A stretch of DNA of 64,000 nt. Source: Anoplolepis gracilipes. Lineage: Eukaryota; Arthropoda; Insecta; Hymenoptera; Formicidae. The stretch is taken from NCBI RefSeq assembly GCF_047496725.1, contig NC_132974.1, forward strand, positions 2,177,501 through 2,241,500, written 5' to 3'. Every line of letters begins with the position of its first letter. Within the stretch, counting starts at the first letter, position 1. This document shows positions 28,981-42,400 of this stretch, in pieces. The notes below the pieces were generated by a model. The model saw only the letters and a list, made by a program, of their open reading frames with translations, had not been told where the DNA came from and did not search any database. The position numbers and the translations under genes are program-made.

Positions 28981-29169
28981 CCCGAAACGGTGCCACAGGC
29001 GAGGATCGACATGACCCGCGTCCTGGAGGTGGCCGCCGCCGAGGACGTAACCGGGCATCCTTACAGTCTCGCTGTAACCTCGCCGGAGGGTGTGACCTTC
29101 GTCAAAGGAACGTGCCGTGAAGAAACTAGATGGTGGACGGACGTTCTCCAGGTGTATTCGCGAAACAAG
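28981..29169 (+). CDS. osp: osp exon A: second half of PH domain 1
   Basis: The acceptor follows a long T-rich tract ending TTACAG. The exon gives 63 codons starting PETVPQAR and ending YSRNK. RWWTDVL is the typical Trp-containing C-terminal PH helix. The donor GTTGGT is weak, and both ends are phase 0. Confidence 0.92.
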
Positions 29170-32100
29170 GTTGGTCTAGTTTATAATGAACATATATAAT
29201 CGTATTTTATTTTCTTACCTTATTTAAAAAAAAAAAAAAAAAAAAAAAAAGCATTAATTATTATCGTTAATAAAATATGAATTCGAAATTAATTTATCAG
29301 AAAATTACAATTCGATAACAATTGTAAATAAAATAAAAATTGTACATATTTCTTTCTCTCTCTCTCTCTCTCGTTCTCTTTCTCTCAAATTACAGTATTT
29401 TTCGTATAGCTTAATGAAATGCGCCGGAAACCGTTATGAAATGCGAGAGGCGCATCCAATTCCGGCATCAAATTATGAAGGATACATCGATTGGAAAAGA
29501 TGGCTCGATAGCCGGTCAAAGAAATCCGTGCGTCCTACCTAACGTACACTTGCGATATAGAATGGCATCTTACACGTATCATTAGGGAATTTAATTTTCC
29601 GTCGATTACGGAGGATACGTAGCGGCGAAGCTGCATCGATACCGTATTATGCGTCTGAAAGGAGTATCGCGCGAGAAGAACGAAGTCACGCGAATGGTAG
29701 AAACGCGCAGAATGTTGCCTGATTGCGCGTGCTCTCGCATAATCATTATGTGCCATAATACATCCTTTCCTGCGTCATGCTTGTTACGCGCACAAGAATG
29801 ATTCCCCGCTTGTGACGTCTTTTCGCGTCCACAGGATTAGCTCTAATAGGGTTTCAGCATGCTAGCAGAAACCTATTTGGTGTAACAAGAGAGTTGCGAG
29901 AGAGTTCCGAAGAATATCACGATTATTTCAACACATTTAAGTTCTACTGTCTACATAAAATATGTTGGAATTATGATATTAATCTTCTAACGATTGTTTA
30001 TTTTTGCATATAATTTTATTCTATTATCTAAAATAGATTGCAAAGCACTTTTAAAAAAGGCCTCTTATTTTCCGATATATTTTTTCTTTATTTCAATGCG
30101 CAATAAGCTTTATAACAAACTTAATAGTTAAAAAAAAAAGTTATTTAATTAAGATGTAATAAATTTTAAACGATGAGATTCTCTAATTCTTTCTAAAATT
30201 ACAACTAGAGGGAAGAGTTTAAGAGAGAGAGAGAGAGAAAGAAATTTAAATATAATTAAAACTAAATATTTTTTATTTGTTAGACAATGCTGGCTAAAGC
30301 AAAAATATTTTTGATGCCTCCTATTATATAAAAGTGACCATTGTATGTCGCAGAATTAGCGACAATGTAGGACAGAACGCGACGTAAAAATGCGTCGAGT
30401 TCATAAATGGGGCGGGCGAACGCTTTCGCATGATGAAGCGGTTATCGAGTGTGATTGTGCCTGTCGCTTGTGCTTGAAAAGCTTTGAAAAAAATAGCGTA
30501 AGCTACAGTGAAACTGCCGACGTTGCCGCGCATAATCGCCGATGCATACCGCGGCGCTCATTACGCCGCCGACAATAACGTCAGTAAACTTGTGTCGCGA
30601 CTTGTCACTTGGACTTGCGCGTCTCGTGGGTTGTCAGTCGAGTCGATTGGCCGCTTCCTGCGATTCATTCGTCTTTTCGCGATCTCTAAAAGAGCCTCTC
30701 TGTTTTCTCTTTTCATCGTCGCTTAACATTGTGCCGGGGCGTCATTATTTAGCTGACGACGGAAAGCGTTTGGTGACAAACCGAGCATCGTTTCACTCGA
30801 CACTCAAAGCGATTGGAAGTCTGGTGAACCAGGTTGAAAACGAACTATCTTCCACTTCATAAAAGCTACTTTAACTCTATCAATTATGGCGCATACTAAT
30901 GCATTACTATAATAGTTAAACAATTAAAATTGTTTTAAGTCCCTTTAAATTAACGTTACATTAGAATTATAATTGAAAATTTGTTTGTAATAATATTTAC
31001 TTATATTTTATTAATAATTACAAGAATTGGATTTATTGATAAAACACATGAAAGATATACATGATGCGATTTTTGCAACTTTTTTTGAAATTGCATGCAT
31101 AGTGACGCGATAAAAGAAGAAAAAGTTGTAAATAAATTTACAATGTTTCGTGCACGTCAGAAAATGTTGCGATTATAAAGTAATTATTAGAATGCTCTGC
31201 GTGTCGATAATTTACAGTGTGTGTCAAACACAAGTGTTTATGTGTCGCGTGTATATTTGTTGCGCAACATGTAGTCGCGACGCGCGATTTGTAAAGATGA
31301 AAATTGGGACCGGATCAGCGTTTTGTCGTGATTGTTTAGCCTTCCTCGATGCCGATTATCAACTAAGTCGATATCCGGTACGGAAAGTGTTCGTTCGCGC
31401 AAACCTTTCAATCAATCAAACGTCGTAAGTCGAACCGCTCAAAAGCTGTCGTTCGTTACAGCTGTTCGGAACATTGTAATAACACCAACGTGGATTGCTT
31501 GGCCGCGAAATTACGTAAGACATGATAGATCGGCATGCAGAGAAATATCTCTTCATTCGGTGCTTCTGGTATAAAGCGCGAAACATGAGTTATTGCATCG
31601 TGACGCGTGCGGTATAACACACTTTCATATCGTCCTTTACCGAAGGATAGATCTTCTGGAAGATATTTTATTTGTAGGATACATACGACGTTCAAAAATC
31701 TATTCTCGAAATAAATTCTACCCACGTTATCCCCTCTGTATTTCGGCTAATTTTTTTTTTTTTTTTTGCTCTGCAACACATATATTATTTAAATTAGTTG
31801 CCGCGAAAATGTAGGAATAATATATTTTTCGAATCATCACAGATTGACTGGAGAGCGATTAAAAGATATTTGAAAATATGTAAATATCATCTTGTAATAC
31901 TGATGCGTTGTAAATTATAATAAATTATGTATTACAAGACTCGTGCGTGTTAAAGCTCGTGTAATTCTCAGACAAAAAGCATTCTTCTTCATACTCAGTT
32001 TTCTTTGCGTACATCCAAGGCAATAGCTTGATAATTATCTCTTCAAAGAACAGAATGGAGTGTTTTCTGCGCTCGCGGGTTTCGCCTCAGCCACAATCGA

Positions 32101-35082
32101 TCACTCGTCCTCACGCGAATCGTTTAGGATCCCATCGCGGTCTCGCATTGTTCGTACAAGATTACATGGCTACACGCACACGTTAATTCCGTTACGCAAG
32201 TAATGATCGATCGCAAATGGCTACACCTCGTCGTTGTCGTGGACCCGCTGGTGTAAACGAACGATTACGTTACGAGGCCAAGGCAAGATGCATACGTGCA
32301 ATCATACCGCGCGACATTTAGCGCGGTGAACGTGGAGGAAACATTGCTTCTGCGTTATTTTTTTGCAATTACTTTCCCTCCCTTTCCTCCCTATTCTCTC
32401 CATTGTCCTTGGAATCGCTACGTTGTTTGCGCAAAGGGAGCTAGATTGCTTTGCACCTCAAGACGGCTTCGCAAAGTCGTACAATCAACTTTCTTTTAAT
32501 TAAAGGTACGAGATGGTGCATAAAAACAATATTGCATACGTTAGTAACACTCATGATATAAATAAAAGAATATAGCATTTTATATATATATAATTGATTA
32601 ACGCTAAGTGTCTGTTAGTTAAATTTGATTATTTTTAATATTTTTCATGAAATACATCCGTTTACGTTTGCTATTTTTGTGATTGAGAGTAAGCGTAATT
32701 ATTCGCGCAATTATTCGCGGATCGCTTTCCCGATCGATTATCCAATTAGCTGAGATCATTAACGGTGAAAAAGAACGCTCGAGGGTTTTAATAATAGAAT
32801 CTGTGGAAATATTCCGTCGCAATTTCTTCACGATTTGCGTTGTGTGGTTTTCAGGGTCGACATAAGCGAAATGCAACCTTCCCCGGCGGACAGACGACGA
32901 TTCTGCAAGTTACGCCGACGATTCGAAGTGAGTATGCCTACTGTTCATGTTATGCAAATTTTACAGTAATACGTATGTACGCATGGATATGTCTACGGCA
33001 GTAGTTAACGATGGCGTAATTACTATCTCGCTTAGTCATTTCGCTCTGTGGAAAAGTAATATTGCACAGACAAGGGTCTTTTACGCAAGCAATTTGATGT
33101 AACGAGAGACAGAATGTGCAACAATTTAGTCAGCGTAGTAAACACGAGATGCGTGTGACAGAAGTGGATATAAATACATAATAAGAAGATAACGCGTTGG
33201 CACGCGAGAGAGAAAGTAGATATCTTTTCATAATATACATATGTATATACTGTTATTATTACATATTACCACCTTGTTATCTTTAGTTTCAACAATGAAG
33301 TTCTCGTTCCCTCTAATCGCCTAATTAAATCTAGCTCAATTATTTTCAGAGATTATAGCAACTTGACTCGAGTCGAGTCACATTCCATAATAATGTCTGC
33401 GTATTACTTGTAGCTTTTATATAATATATCATTATACATATATATTAAATTTTTTCAAAATTATACGTATAATAAAATTTTTCTCTTAGAAAGAAAAATT
33501 GCGTAATTCTTATTCAGTTTGTTCGTAAAGATTTTGCAGTCGTCGCATCGCAAACGATCATATGAATTATTACAAAAGCTTGTATTTAAATTTGATCGTC
33601 GCAGGTAACACGCCAAATCCACCGCGACCGCGCTTCAATAGCTGTCAATCAGAGCCGCGCAGCAGCACGTGGATCCCGGAGACCGGCAACGGAACGTCAG
33701 ACCTATGTTCTTCGGTCTTTTCGTCGACGCCGTCTTTGGTAACAACCAGCGTCTGCACCGTCACTAACAATAGCATACTGATCAACGGTAACACGGAGAG
33801 TGTCTCCGAGGTCAGGAACAACCTGTCGCCTCTGCATACTGTGGCCTCCCTTGAGAATGGCTCTAGCGGAAGCTATCTTCCAACCGCGACAACTACGACA
33901 ACGGCATCGTTGAACGGCAACATTTGCAGTACCGTTTATCCGACCACTTCGACAACCATCTCGAGCAGCGTCGCCTCGTTGACCGAGAAACCGCCGATGA
34001 TTCCCAGCGACGGCGCGAGATCAACGAGCTATCGGGATCAACCTGCCAGCAGCGCGTCACCACCGACCCGAGACAAACTCCGTGCCGAGGACAAGGCCAG
34101 GCGTAGGATGAATCAGCAGGGCGAACGAACCGGCGACACGACTGGCACGGCCTCCGGTGAGAAACTAGGTCAGTATATTCGATGAGAAACAATTTTTTCG
34201 TATATTCGATGCCTTTGACGGAATAAAATTGTCATCTGTGTTTCGACATTTCCTTGACTCTGATTACGCATGATGTTTGTCTGATATTCTTATAATTTTG
34301 TCATATCGCGAAAGATTTCTTTGTTTACATTTCTTTTAATTTATTTATAAAATTATTTTTTCATTCGCAGTTCTAAAATTTAAATACTTGAATTAAAATG
34401 TGATAAAAACCTAATAAGATTATACTATTAGTGATTGTAATTTTCAATCACTTGTGATTTATTTTTTCGACTACATTATAATACTTTGTCGATTAAACTA
34501 GATATCTTTTAATGATATTATAATTAGAAATCTGATGATAGAAAGATATATCACCGTGTTTGATCGCTCCATTTGGACTGATTTGTGTTGTGCTGTCGAG
34601 ATTATATTGAAATTGGGACATGGATGATTGATAGGAAATAATTTACAAATAATATTAGGGATATCTCATTTCTGAGATGTTTCAAGATAATATGAAAGTT
34701 ACATTAGAAGTAATAACTTTCAAGACGTTCGTCTCGCTTTGTCATGATTTACGTCGAAAGTTTTTCTTATTCTTAATAGTCGGATAAAACTAGTTTAGAT
34801 ACGGATGGAAACTAGGACACTGCATTTTACATTCTCAATGACGATGATTTGCAATCTGTGAAAGAAACAGCTGACGTATTAAATCGAACAACTGATCTAT
34901 TTTTTTATTCTATATAATTAATAACAAACATATTTAATAGTTTGAACATAATAGTTTAAAGAAATATTGCTAGATTCGTATATAGAAAACTATATTAATG
35001 AAAGTAGATACCTTTTTTATGAGAATTAGTGATACAACGCAAATTTGAAGATATGTATTATTTAAAGGAAAGTAGCAATTTG

Positions 35083-35113
<31 letters not shown>

Positions 35114-36347
35114 TAGAAAAATATTATAATTTATTTTCAACGCTTGACAATCACACAGAACATGTTTTACTTAGAAAAACCGGTTCTGTCATTGTTCCTT
35201 TTCCCACGATTTTTAGAATCAAATGTTCGCTTATCATTTTTCTCCTGAAAGAATATCGGAAGTCTCGGGAGAATACCGGGGCCTGATATCCGGCGTAGTT
35301 GCGTAATTGCATGTGCGCAATTGCGTAGGAAATCTACCGGTCTCTCGTCCGTTATGCATTGCACTGCGATTCATAGATTTTAGATTGATGAATAAACGAC
35401 AGAATACTTTCGAAACTGCGTCGCGAATCCGCTAATGATTTACAATGAACGCGGATTTATAATCTCGCTAATGATTTTTAATGAACGCGGATTATTGAAA
35501 CGTGTGCGTTTTATCGGAACGGCAAAATCATCGGCAAATTTAAACCGCAGATCGTCGATTAAAGTCAGTCGACTTTAATTGCATTCGATGAAGAATTTTG
35601 ATGCGGAATTTACCTACGCGATTTATTAGCAACATTATAGCAACATCATCTTCTTCACAAAAGTTTTTAAAAGAAAAATCCTTATTTGAATTATTTAATT
35701 ATATTAATATAATACACTGTTAATTTAATTTTATATATTCTCTAAAAAAACTTTGATATAATTTAATTGATTTTTTAATTAATTTAATTAAGTTGCACAT
35801 TTTATTTTTATTAATTTTTTTTTTAATTTAATGTAGCTCTCTTTTCTATAGAGATATTGTGACAATTTTTATGCTTATAACCATATAACGATGACGTGTT
35901 TGATTTTGATGTATTGCTAAAGTAAACAAGGAGGAAAGCGCGCAAGATAGTCTTTCACTTCTCTGATGCTTCCTGCTGCAGCAAGAAGTAACCAGGTTAT
36001 TAATTAGTCGGCGGTCAATTAATGTGGAGTGGTCGTTTGCCCGTGCCGGCGTCAGTGTGTTGGACGAAGAGTGCCTTTATAAGCGGAAAAGAAATTAATT
36101 AGTTAACTCACCGACGTATGTTATGTACCGAGGCGAATGTTTTGATAACGACAAACGCAGGAAGACGGCATAACGATTTCACGTGCGATGGTTGTTCTGT
36201 CTATGGAATTCTAAGTACTATAATTATAATTCATACTGAACTACCGGTGCTAGACACGCGAGAAATAATAAAATAAATAAACGAATAAATATGAATTAAA
36301 TTAATTTAATTAATTATATAGTTAATTAAATCATGTTTTTTAATATG

Positions 36348-36403
<56 letters not shown>

Positions 36404-39400
36404 TAAAGATAAAATAATATTGTGACAATACCATACAGAAATATAAATATTACAAATATATGTATATCTTCTACAGATGATGACGCATGCCGGAGGATAC
36501 TTTTGGAGCACGAGCGGGAAAGAGAAGGGAAGCTGCGAGATATTGCAGCTTCGTTAACGCAACCACGAGTGAGGAGAATCAAACCAAGAACTTCGGAGCC
36601 AACCAGAGACGTTGTGGACGCGATCAATGCAGCTCATCAAGATAAGCTTGTACGTAATGAAAAAATATAGAAAATATTCATTAATTATATTTTTTGTGTT
36701 TTAACAGACGACAATTAAATATCATTGCAATATTTAAAACACATTTATTTCTTGTGTTTTAACAGACGACAATTAAATATCATTGCAATATTTAAAACAC
36801 ATTTATTTTTTATTTTAATAAGAATATTTTATTTGATTTGTATTATTTAATGTAATAATTTAAATTTAGTTAATTTAATCTAATAATCCAATAATTAAAA
36901 AAAATTTAGTAATAATTAAAAAAATAATAATTAATGATATTAATATATTTAGCAATAATTAAAATTTTATTAGGAATAAAAACGAGACATTTTTATGAAT
37001 GATTTTTAACATTTGTACAGTTTGAAATAAAAATGATAATTATATGTCATGAAATGCGTCTCATGTATAGATTAGAGGCGATCCTGACGGATGCGGCTTA
37101 GATATTTCCGGCATCAGGTACTCGCCCACTTCTGAGCTGAGAGTCGATTTGCCAGCAGAAGACTTGCTGAACATCAAAAAAGGTTGGCTGATGAAACAGG
37201 GACTGAATAAGGTGCGTCTCGTGTCTTCGTGAACGTATCTCTCGCGCGCATTTTTTACGAAATTCGTTTTTCTGTCTAGGAATGGAACAAACACTGGTTT
37301 GTTCTAAGAGGCTGCGGACTAATGTATTATAGAGATCCCTGTGCGGAGGACAAGGGCATCATGGACGGCGTTATAGATCTCAACACTGTCACCGCGGTCA
37401 CGCCGCTACAAGTCGCGCGAAATTATGGATTTCAAACTATCGTGAGTGTTATAATTATAGTATCTTGTTTACGAAAAATATTCACATTTTTCAGAAAAAA
37501 AACCCACGTTTGCAATCTGTTTTATATAATATTATATCATTTTATATAAAATTATTTACTATTATAATCAAATTCAACTTTTTTTTTTAAATTGGAAAAA
37601 ATTAATCTTAAAATAGAGAGAATATTTTAAAACTAGATTTATATCATCTTTTTCTTAAGTTAATAAAATTAAATTAAACAACCGCGTTCTTTCTTCGAAA
37701 TGAAACTTATTGCTTTGCTTTTTGACACAGGCATGGGATGATAGGGGTAACACGGTGTTATCGGCGGTGACTGCCGGTATCAGGTCCAGTTGGATGTCAG
37801 CTATCAAAAGAGCGGCCAATCTACCTGATTCTGACAGTAACGTAGATTCTCTTACTGTTTGTTCAGACACTCAGCAAGAAACAAATCCGCAGTCGCCTAC
37901 TACGTGAGTACTATTATAGAATCTTTTAATGTATAACTTGTATAACTAGATTAATCGAAGTATAAAATGAAATGTCAATAATGTCTTAAGTCAATAAAAA
38001 GAATTTAAAATATTAAAAATGGAGTCATATAACACATTACAGCGTTACTTTACAAAATAAGAAAGATATATAGAAAGTTAATTAATTGAAAACATGTTTT
38101 AAAAATATGCTTTAAAAAGAATATACGTAGAGAAAAATTATTTATACAAAATATTATGTCTGTTTTATATTGTAGATCAATCATGGATCGTGAAAGAGAC
38201 TCTGTCGTTCCCTCGACATCCATCACGCCTAGATCGGTTCTGTTTTCATCCGACGAGGAATATAGAACTGCTTCCGAGGGTGGACGAAGAGAGTCCGGTG
38301 ATTGGTCGGAGATGCCAGTATCACCGCCACTCGTGAGGAACGGCGATTGGCCTATTGCGCTCAAAGGTTCTGGCTGGTCGGATTCGGCAAACCACGAATG
38401 GTCAGAATTACCACCATCGCCGCCGTTAACAAGAACCGCGTTATCCAGGGTGAAAGCTCGATCTAGATCGAGTTCTAGATCGAGAGTTTACAAGAGAAGC
38501 CGAAGTTCGCCTCCAAGCTCACGGAGAAGCACTCTAGATAGTGTGAGATCGGAGGATTTGATGATGGCTTGTTGCGAACTCGGCGAAGATGAGGAACAAA
38601 GTAACGGCCACCTGCAGAACAACAGCTGCCTTTCAAGCGCTAACGACAGTCCTCTAATTGTCGAGCTTCTGGAGAATCAGGTGTCGCTTCTGCGTGATCA
38701 GTTGGATCAAAATCAGTCCCATCCGAGTACGCTACTAGTCATTATCGAGCGTCAAGAGAATGAAATCGAGAGTTTGAAGTCTCAACTAAACGCGGCGCGA
38801 ACAGATATCGCAAACGCAGAAAAAGAGCTGTCTAGACTAAGACAACAAAAGGCCGAGGCATCCATGAGGGAGCAACACGTAGAAGAACTGTTGAGTACGA
38901 TACAAAGGACCGAGCAGCAAAGAAAGAAGGATCTAGACGATCTGGAAAAAATGAAAAAAATGTACAATAGGGACAAGGAGGTTTTGGAATGCAAACTATT
39001 GGAGACAGAGGCTATCTTGAGGGAGACAACAGAGAGATGCGAAATGCTTACGAATGAATTGACATCGAGTCACAGAACTGTCGAGCATTTACAGGCGGAA
39101 GTTACAACTCTTAGCGACAGATTGTCTCAAGGTAAATATATACGCTTTCTTAAAATAAAACTTGATTTTATATTTAACTTAAGTTTAAATAATTACTGAT
39201 TGATTAATATATTATTGTTTAAATATCTATTATTCTCTAGGTATCGAGGAAAACGAACGACTTTACAATAGAGTAAGGGAATTGGAAGAGAAGAATGGAC
39301 TTTCTGCTTCGAGGGAACGTGGGAGAAGCTTCGATTCGCTTAGCGATTTGACCAACATCGAATTGGATTTAGATTTGACTGCGTTGGATAAGGAAAGGTA

Positions 39401-42400
39401 AATGCACATTGTAAAATATAATAGTATTAGGTATATAAATAATATTATATAAATACATTAATTATACATATACGATATATTCTTGTGGTAGGGTTATGGA
39501 AGAATATGATGAGTTGCGAAGCCGTTTTGAAAAGGCAGTCATGGAGATACGAGCTATGAGAAAAGAGCTGCGAGAAGCTCATGCCACACAGGATGTTTTG
39601 GAATTAGAAATCTTTGCTCATAAACAAGATGCAATTAGTGTCAGCGAGAGTAATCAAGCGCAGATTCAGCTAATGGCAGCGAGAATTCAGGATCTGACTA
39701 ACAAGCTAGCCGCTAGCGAAAAACAAGTTAGGACACTGAGGCAGAAATTGACAAAAGCCGAAAGCAGAGACAAGAGAAGATCACTCTCTCTCAAAGGAAG
39801 AGAATCTTTCCAGATTTCTCAGGAGGTAGAAGACAAATTATTAGATCTAGAAAACAAGATCACCGCTATAGAGAAGGGTAAGAGCATCAGCGCTCCCGTT
39901 TCGGCGGGCAATAGCTCGAAGGAATCGAGTCCTAATCTGCGAAAGGAGAAGAGACGAGAAACCAAGAATTTGGATCGTACTAAACTACGAAGAAAGTCTT
40001 TAGATAGCGCGACAAGCTCTGAACCAATGAAAGTGTTGATTAGACTGAGCACTTTAGAAACAAAAGTAGCGAATGTCGCTGAAACTATGGTCAGCGACGC
40101 GGAGAAAGATTCCAGCGAATGCAGCGAGGTTAGTGGATCTTCCGAGATATCTTTGGAGGTGCTGGCAAGGCTGAAGAAACTAGAGAGAGTGGTGTCGAAG
40201 TCGAAGCGACGATTAGAAAAATGTCTTGGTTCGACACAAGCAGAGGATAAAGCCGAGAAGTGTCTACGCGATGTGAATGAAATATTGGACTCATGCTTAG
40301 AATGTAAGAAGAACCAAGCTAGCGCTCAAGTCATCGAGTCAGTAGGAGTAGTCGTATCTAGGCTAGAAATTATACTTAAGGATAAACTGAGCGAACTCAC
40401 GAGGAAACGGCAGTCACTGGCGCAGGAAGGTCGGCTAGACGAAAGGGAGAAGATGAAGCTCGTCGCCGAGAGAATAGCATTCGAATCCGTGATCCTGCGA
40501 CAGATAAAGTGCGCGTTGAATCGCACAACAGACAAGAGCGCCGTTCTGAGTGAATTGGTCGAAACTAGTCAGCTTGCCTCAAGCTTAAAGCGTAAGATTC
40601 ACGGAACTAAGCCCAAAACGTACCAAAATACGAATTATATTCAGTATCTTACTAAGGTGTTAGCTAATAAGTTAGTACTGATAGGACATGTCTCCGCATT
40701 GACGGAAACACCGAAGGAGATTAGCGCGGCTCGCAGTGAAAGTTTAAACTTTTTACTGCAGAAGCAGCGGGAGATCAACGAGATCATGCGAAAATACAAA
40801 GACACAAAGCTTCGACAGCTCGCAGAAGTTCTTGCTGTTGAAACGCTGAGTCTGTCCGAACAAGAAGATCTTGTGGGCAAACAAATTAGCGGATCGAATA
40901 AAAAACTGCTCGAAGATAGACGTATTCGCGAAGCGTGGGCTTTAGCGCAAGAGACAGTGAGTAAGGAACTTGTGCAAGCCGAAGTGTCTCACGTTATTAT
41001 GCGTTACGGTCAATTGTATGAGCAAAACGTCACTTCGATTACAGATACTTGTCTTAGCTTTGACAGCACGGACAATGTCAGATTAGAATCATGGGTAGAT
41101 GCGGCGCAAGCGCGATTGCGCCAGGAAATGGAAGTTTCCATACACGAGCTGTCGGAGGCTTATGAGGAATGTTTACGTACGATGAAGAAGAACAAGTTGA
41201 CAGCGATCGATTCTAAACATGAATCTCGTCAGCTGCTGACAGACTATGCTGACGTAATTGCGCACAAAGCTTTAATAGACTCCAGAATCGCTCTTCTTCA
41301 GGAAAGTACACGTCAATCAATCACGATATTACCTGGAGAGACTTTCGTATCTAGTCTTATTCGAAGCGAAGAGATCATTTCCTGTTTGACGAATGACGAT
41401 GGATGGGACTTCCAAAACAATCCAATTCTCGATGCGGAGTATAGTTACCTTTATCAGCGATTGACCAAGGAATGTGAAGATAGAATATCCGGGAAAAAAG
41501 AATCGAAGGAGCAGCTTAAGAATGTCAGTCAATCGTTGTTTTACTTGGAAGAGGATCTAGCCGAACTCAGCAAATGCATAAGAGACAAAGGAGTGAGTAT
41601 CGACAATTTTGGTTGGCCCAAATCAACAAGCAGTATTACGGATTGGTCCAACGTTTGCGAGAAGTGCTTACACTTAAGGGAACAGATAAGAAAGTTGAGC
41701 AATTACATGAACAACATGTCGTGTCAAACATGTCATCAACTGCAAGAAACTCTTCAGAAGATAACTACCGAACACAATAAAGAACTGGAGATGCTCAAGC
41801 GTAATCAAGAGAAAGATCTGATGGACATCAAGGACGAATTGGATAATCAGCGACAGTCTTTGACGACTCAGTATGAGCAAGAGGCGGCTAGTTTACGCGA
41901 GAGAGCCAGAAAACTGGAGCACCGTCTCAACGCGATGGATTCTGAACATTCGGCTCATGTGAACGAGTTGAGAGCTGCCTATCAACGATCAATAAGCGCC
42001 GAATTAGATACCGACGCTGAGACGCGAAAGCGGTACAAGGAAGAGATCAAGCAGCTACGAGCATTATGCGAGAAGGGTTTATTGGCTATGGAAAATTCAC
42101 ATAGGCGTATCATTGCCGAAATGGAGGAAAAGCATCGACAGGAGTTGGAAAGTCTCAGAGTGGAGAAGGAACAAGCACTCTCTGAAGAGACTCAAGCGAC
42201 TCTGGCTGCATTAGACGCTATGAGGAAAGCCCATGAACACGAGGTGCAGAAGGAAATTGCCAAGTTCAAACAGGAATTTATCAAACAAATGCAGGCACGT
42301 GAAGATATCGGAGTGTTACACAAGGAACACGAGTAAGTAAAAAAAATATCAGTTCAACACTATTCACTGTGAATAAACTTATGCGAAAAATAATTCATGT

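Larger units (their letters stand above)
34169..36476. other. osp intron between exons C and D
   Basis: AT-rich, 2.3 kb. It holds AT microsatellites at about 35082-35109 and 36353-36400, a 36-base two-copy repeat at 35429-35497, and a short perfect palindrome at 35558-35579. No exon seen. Confidence 0.7.

Noticed and set aside
30542..30862. 106-codon frame in the osp intron
   Set aside because: No acceptor and donor pair that fits osp phases, and the composition is not protein-like.
38050..38364. Minus-strand frame over osp exons H and J (with others to 42.7 kb)
   Set aside because: Antisense shadows of real coiled-coil codons.
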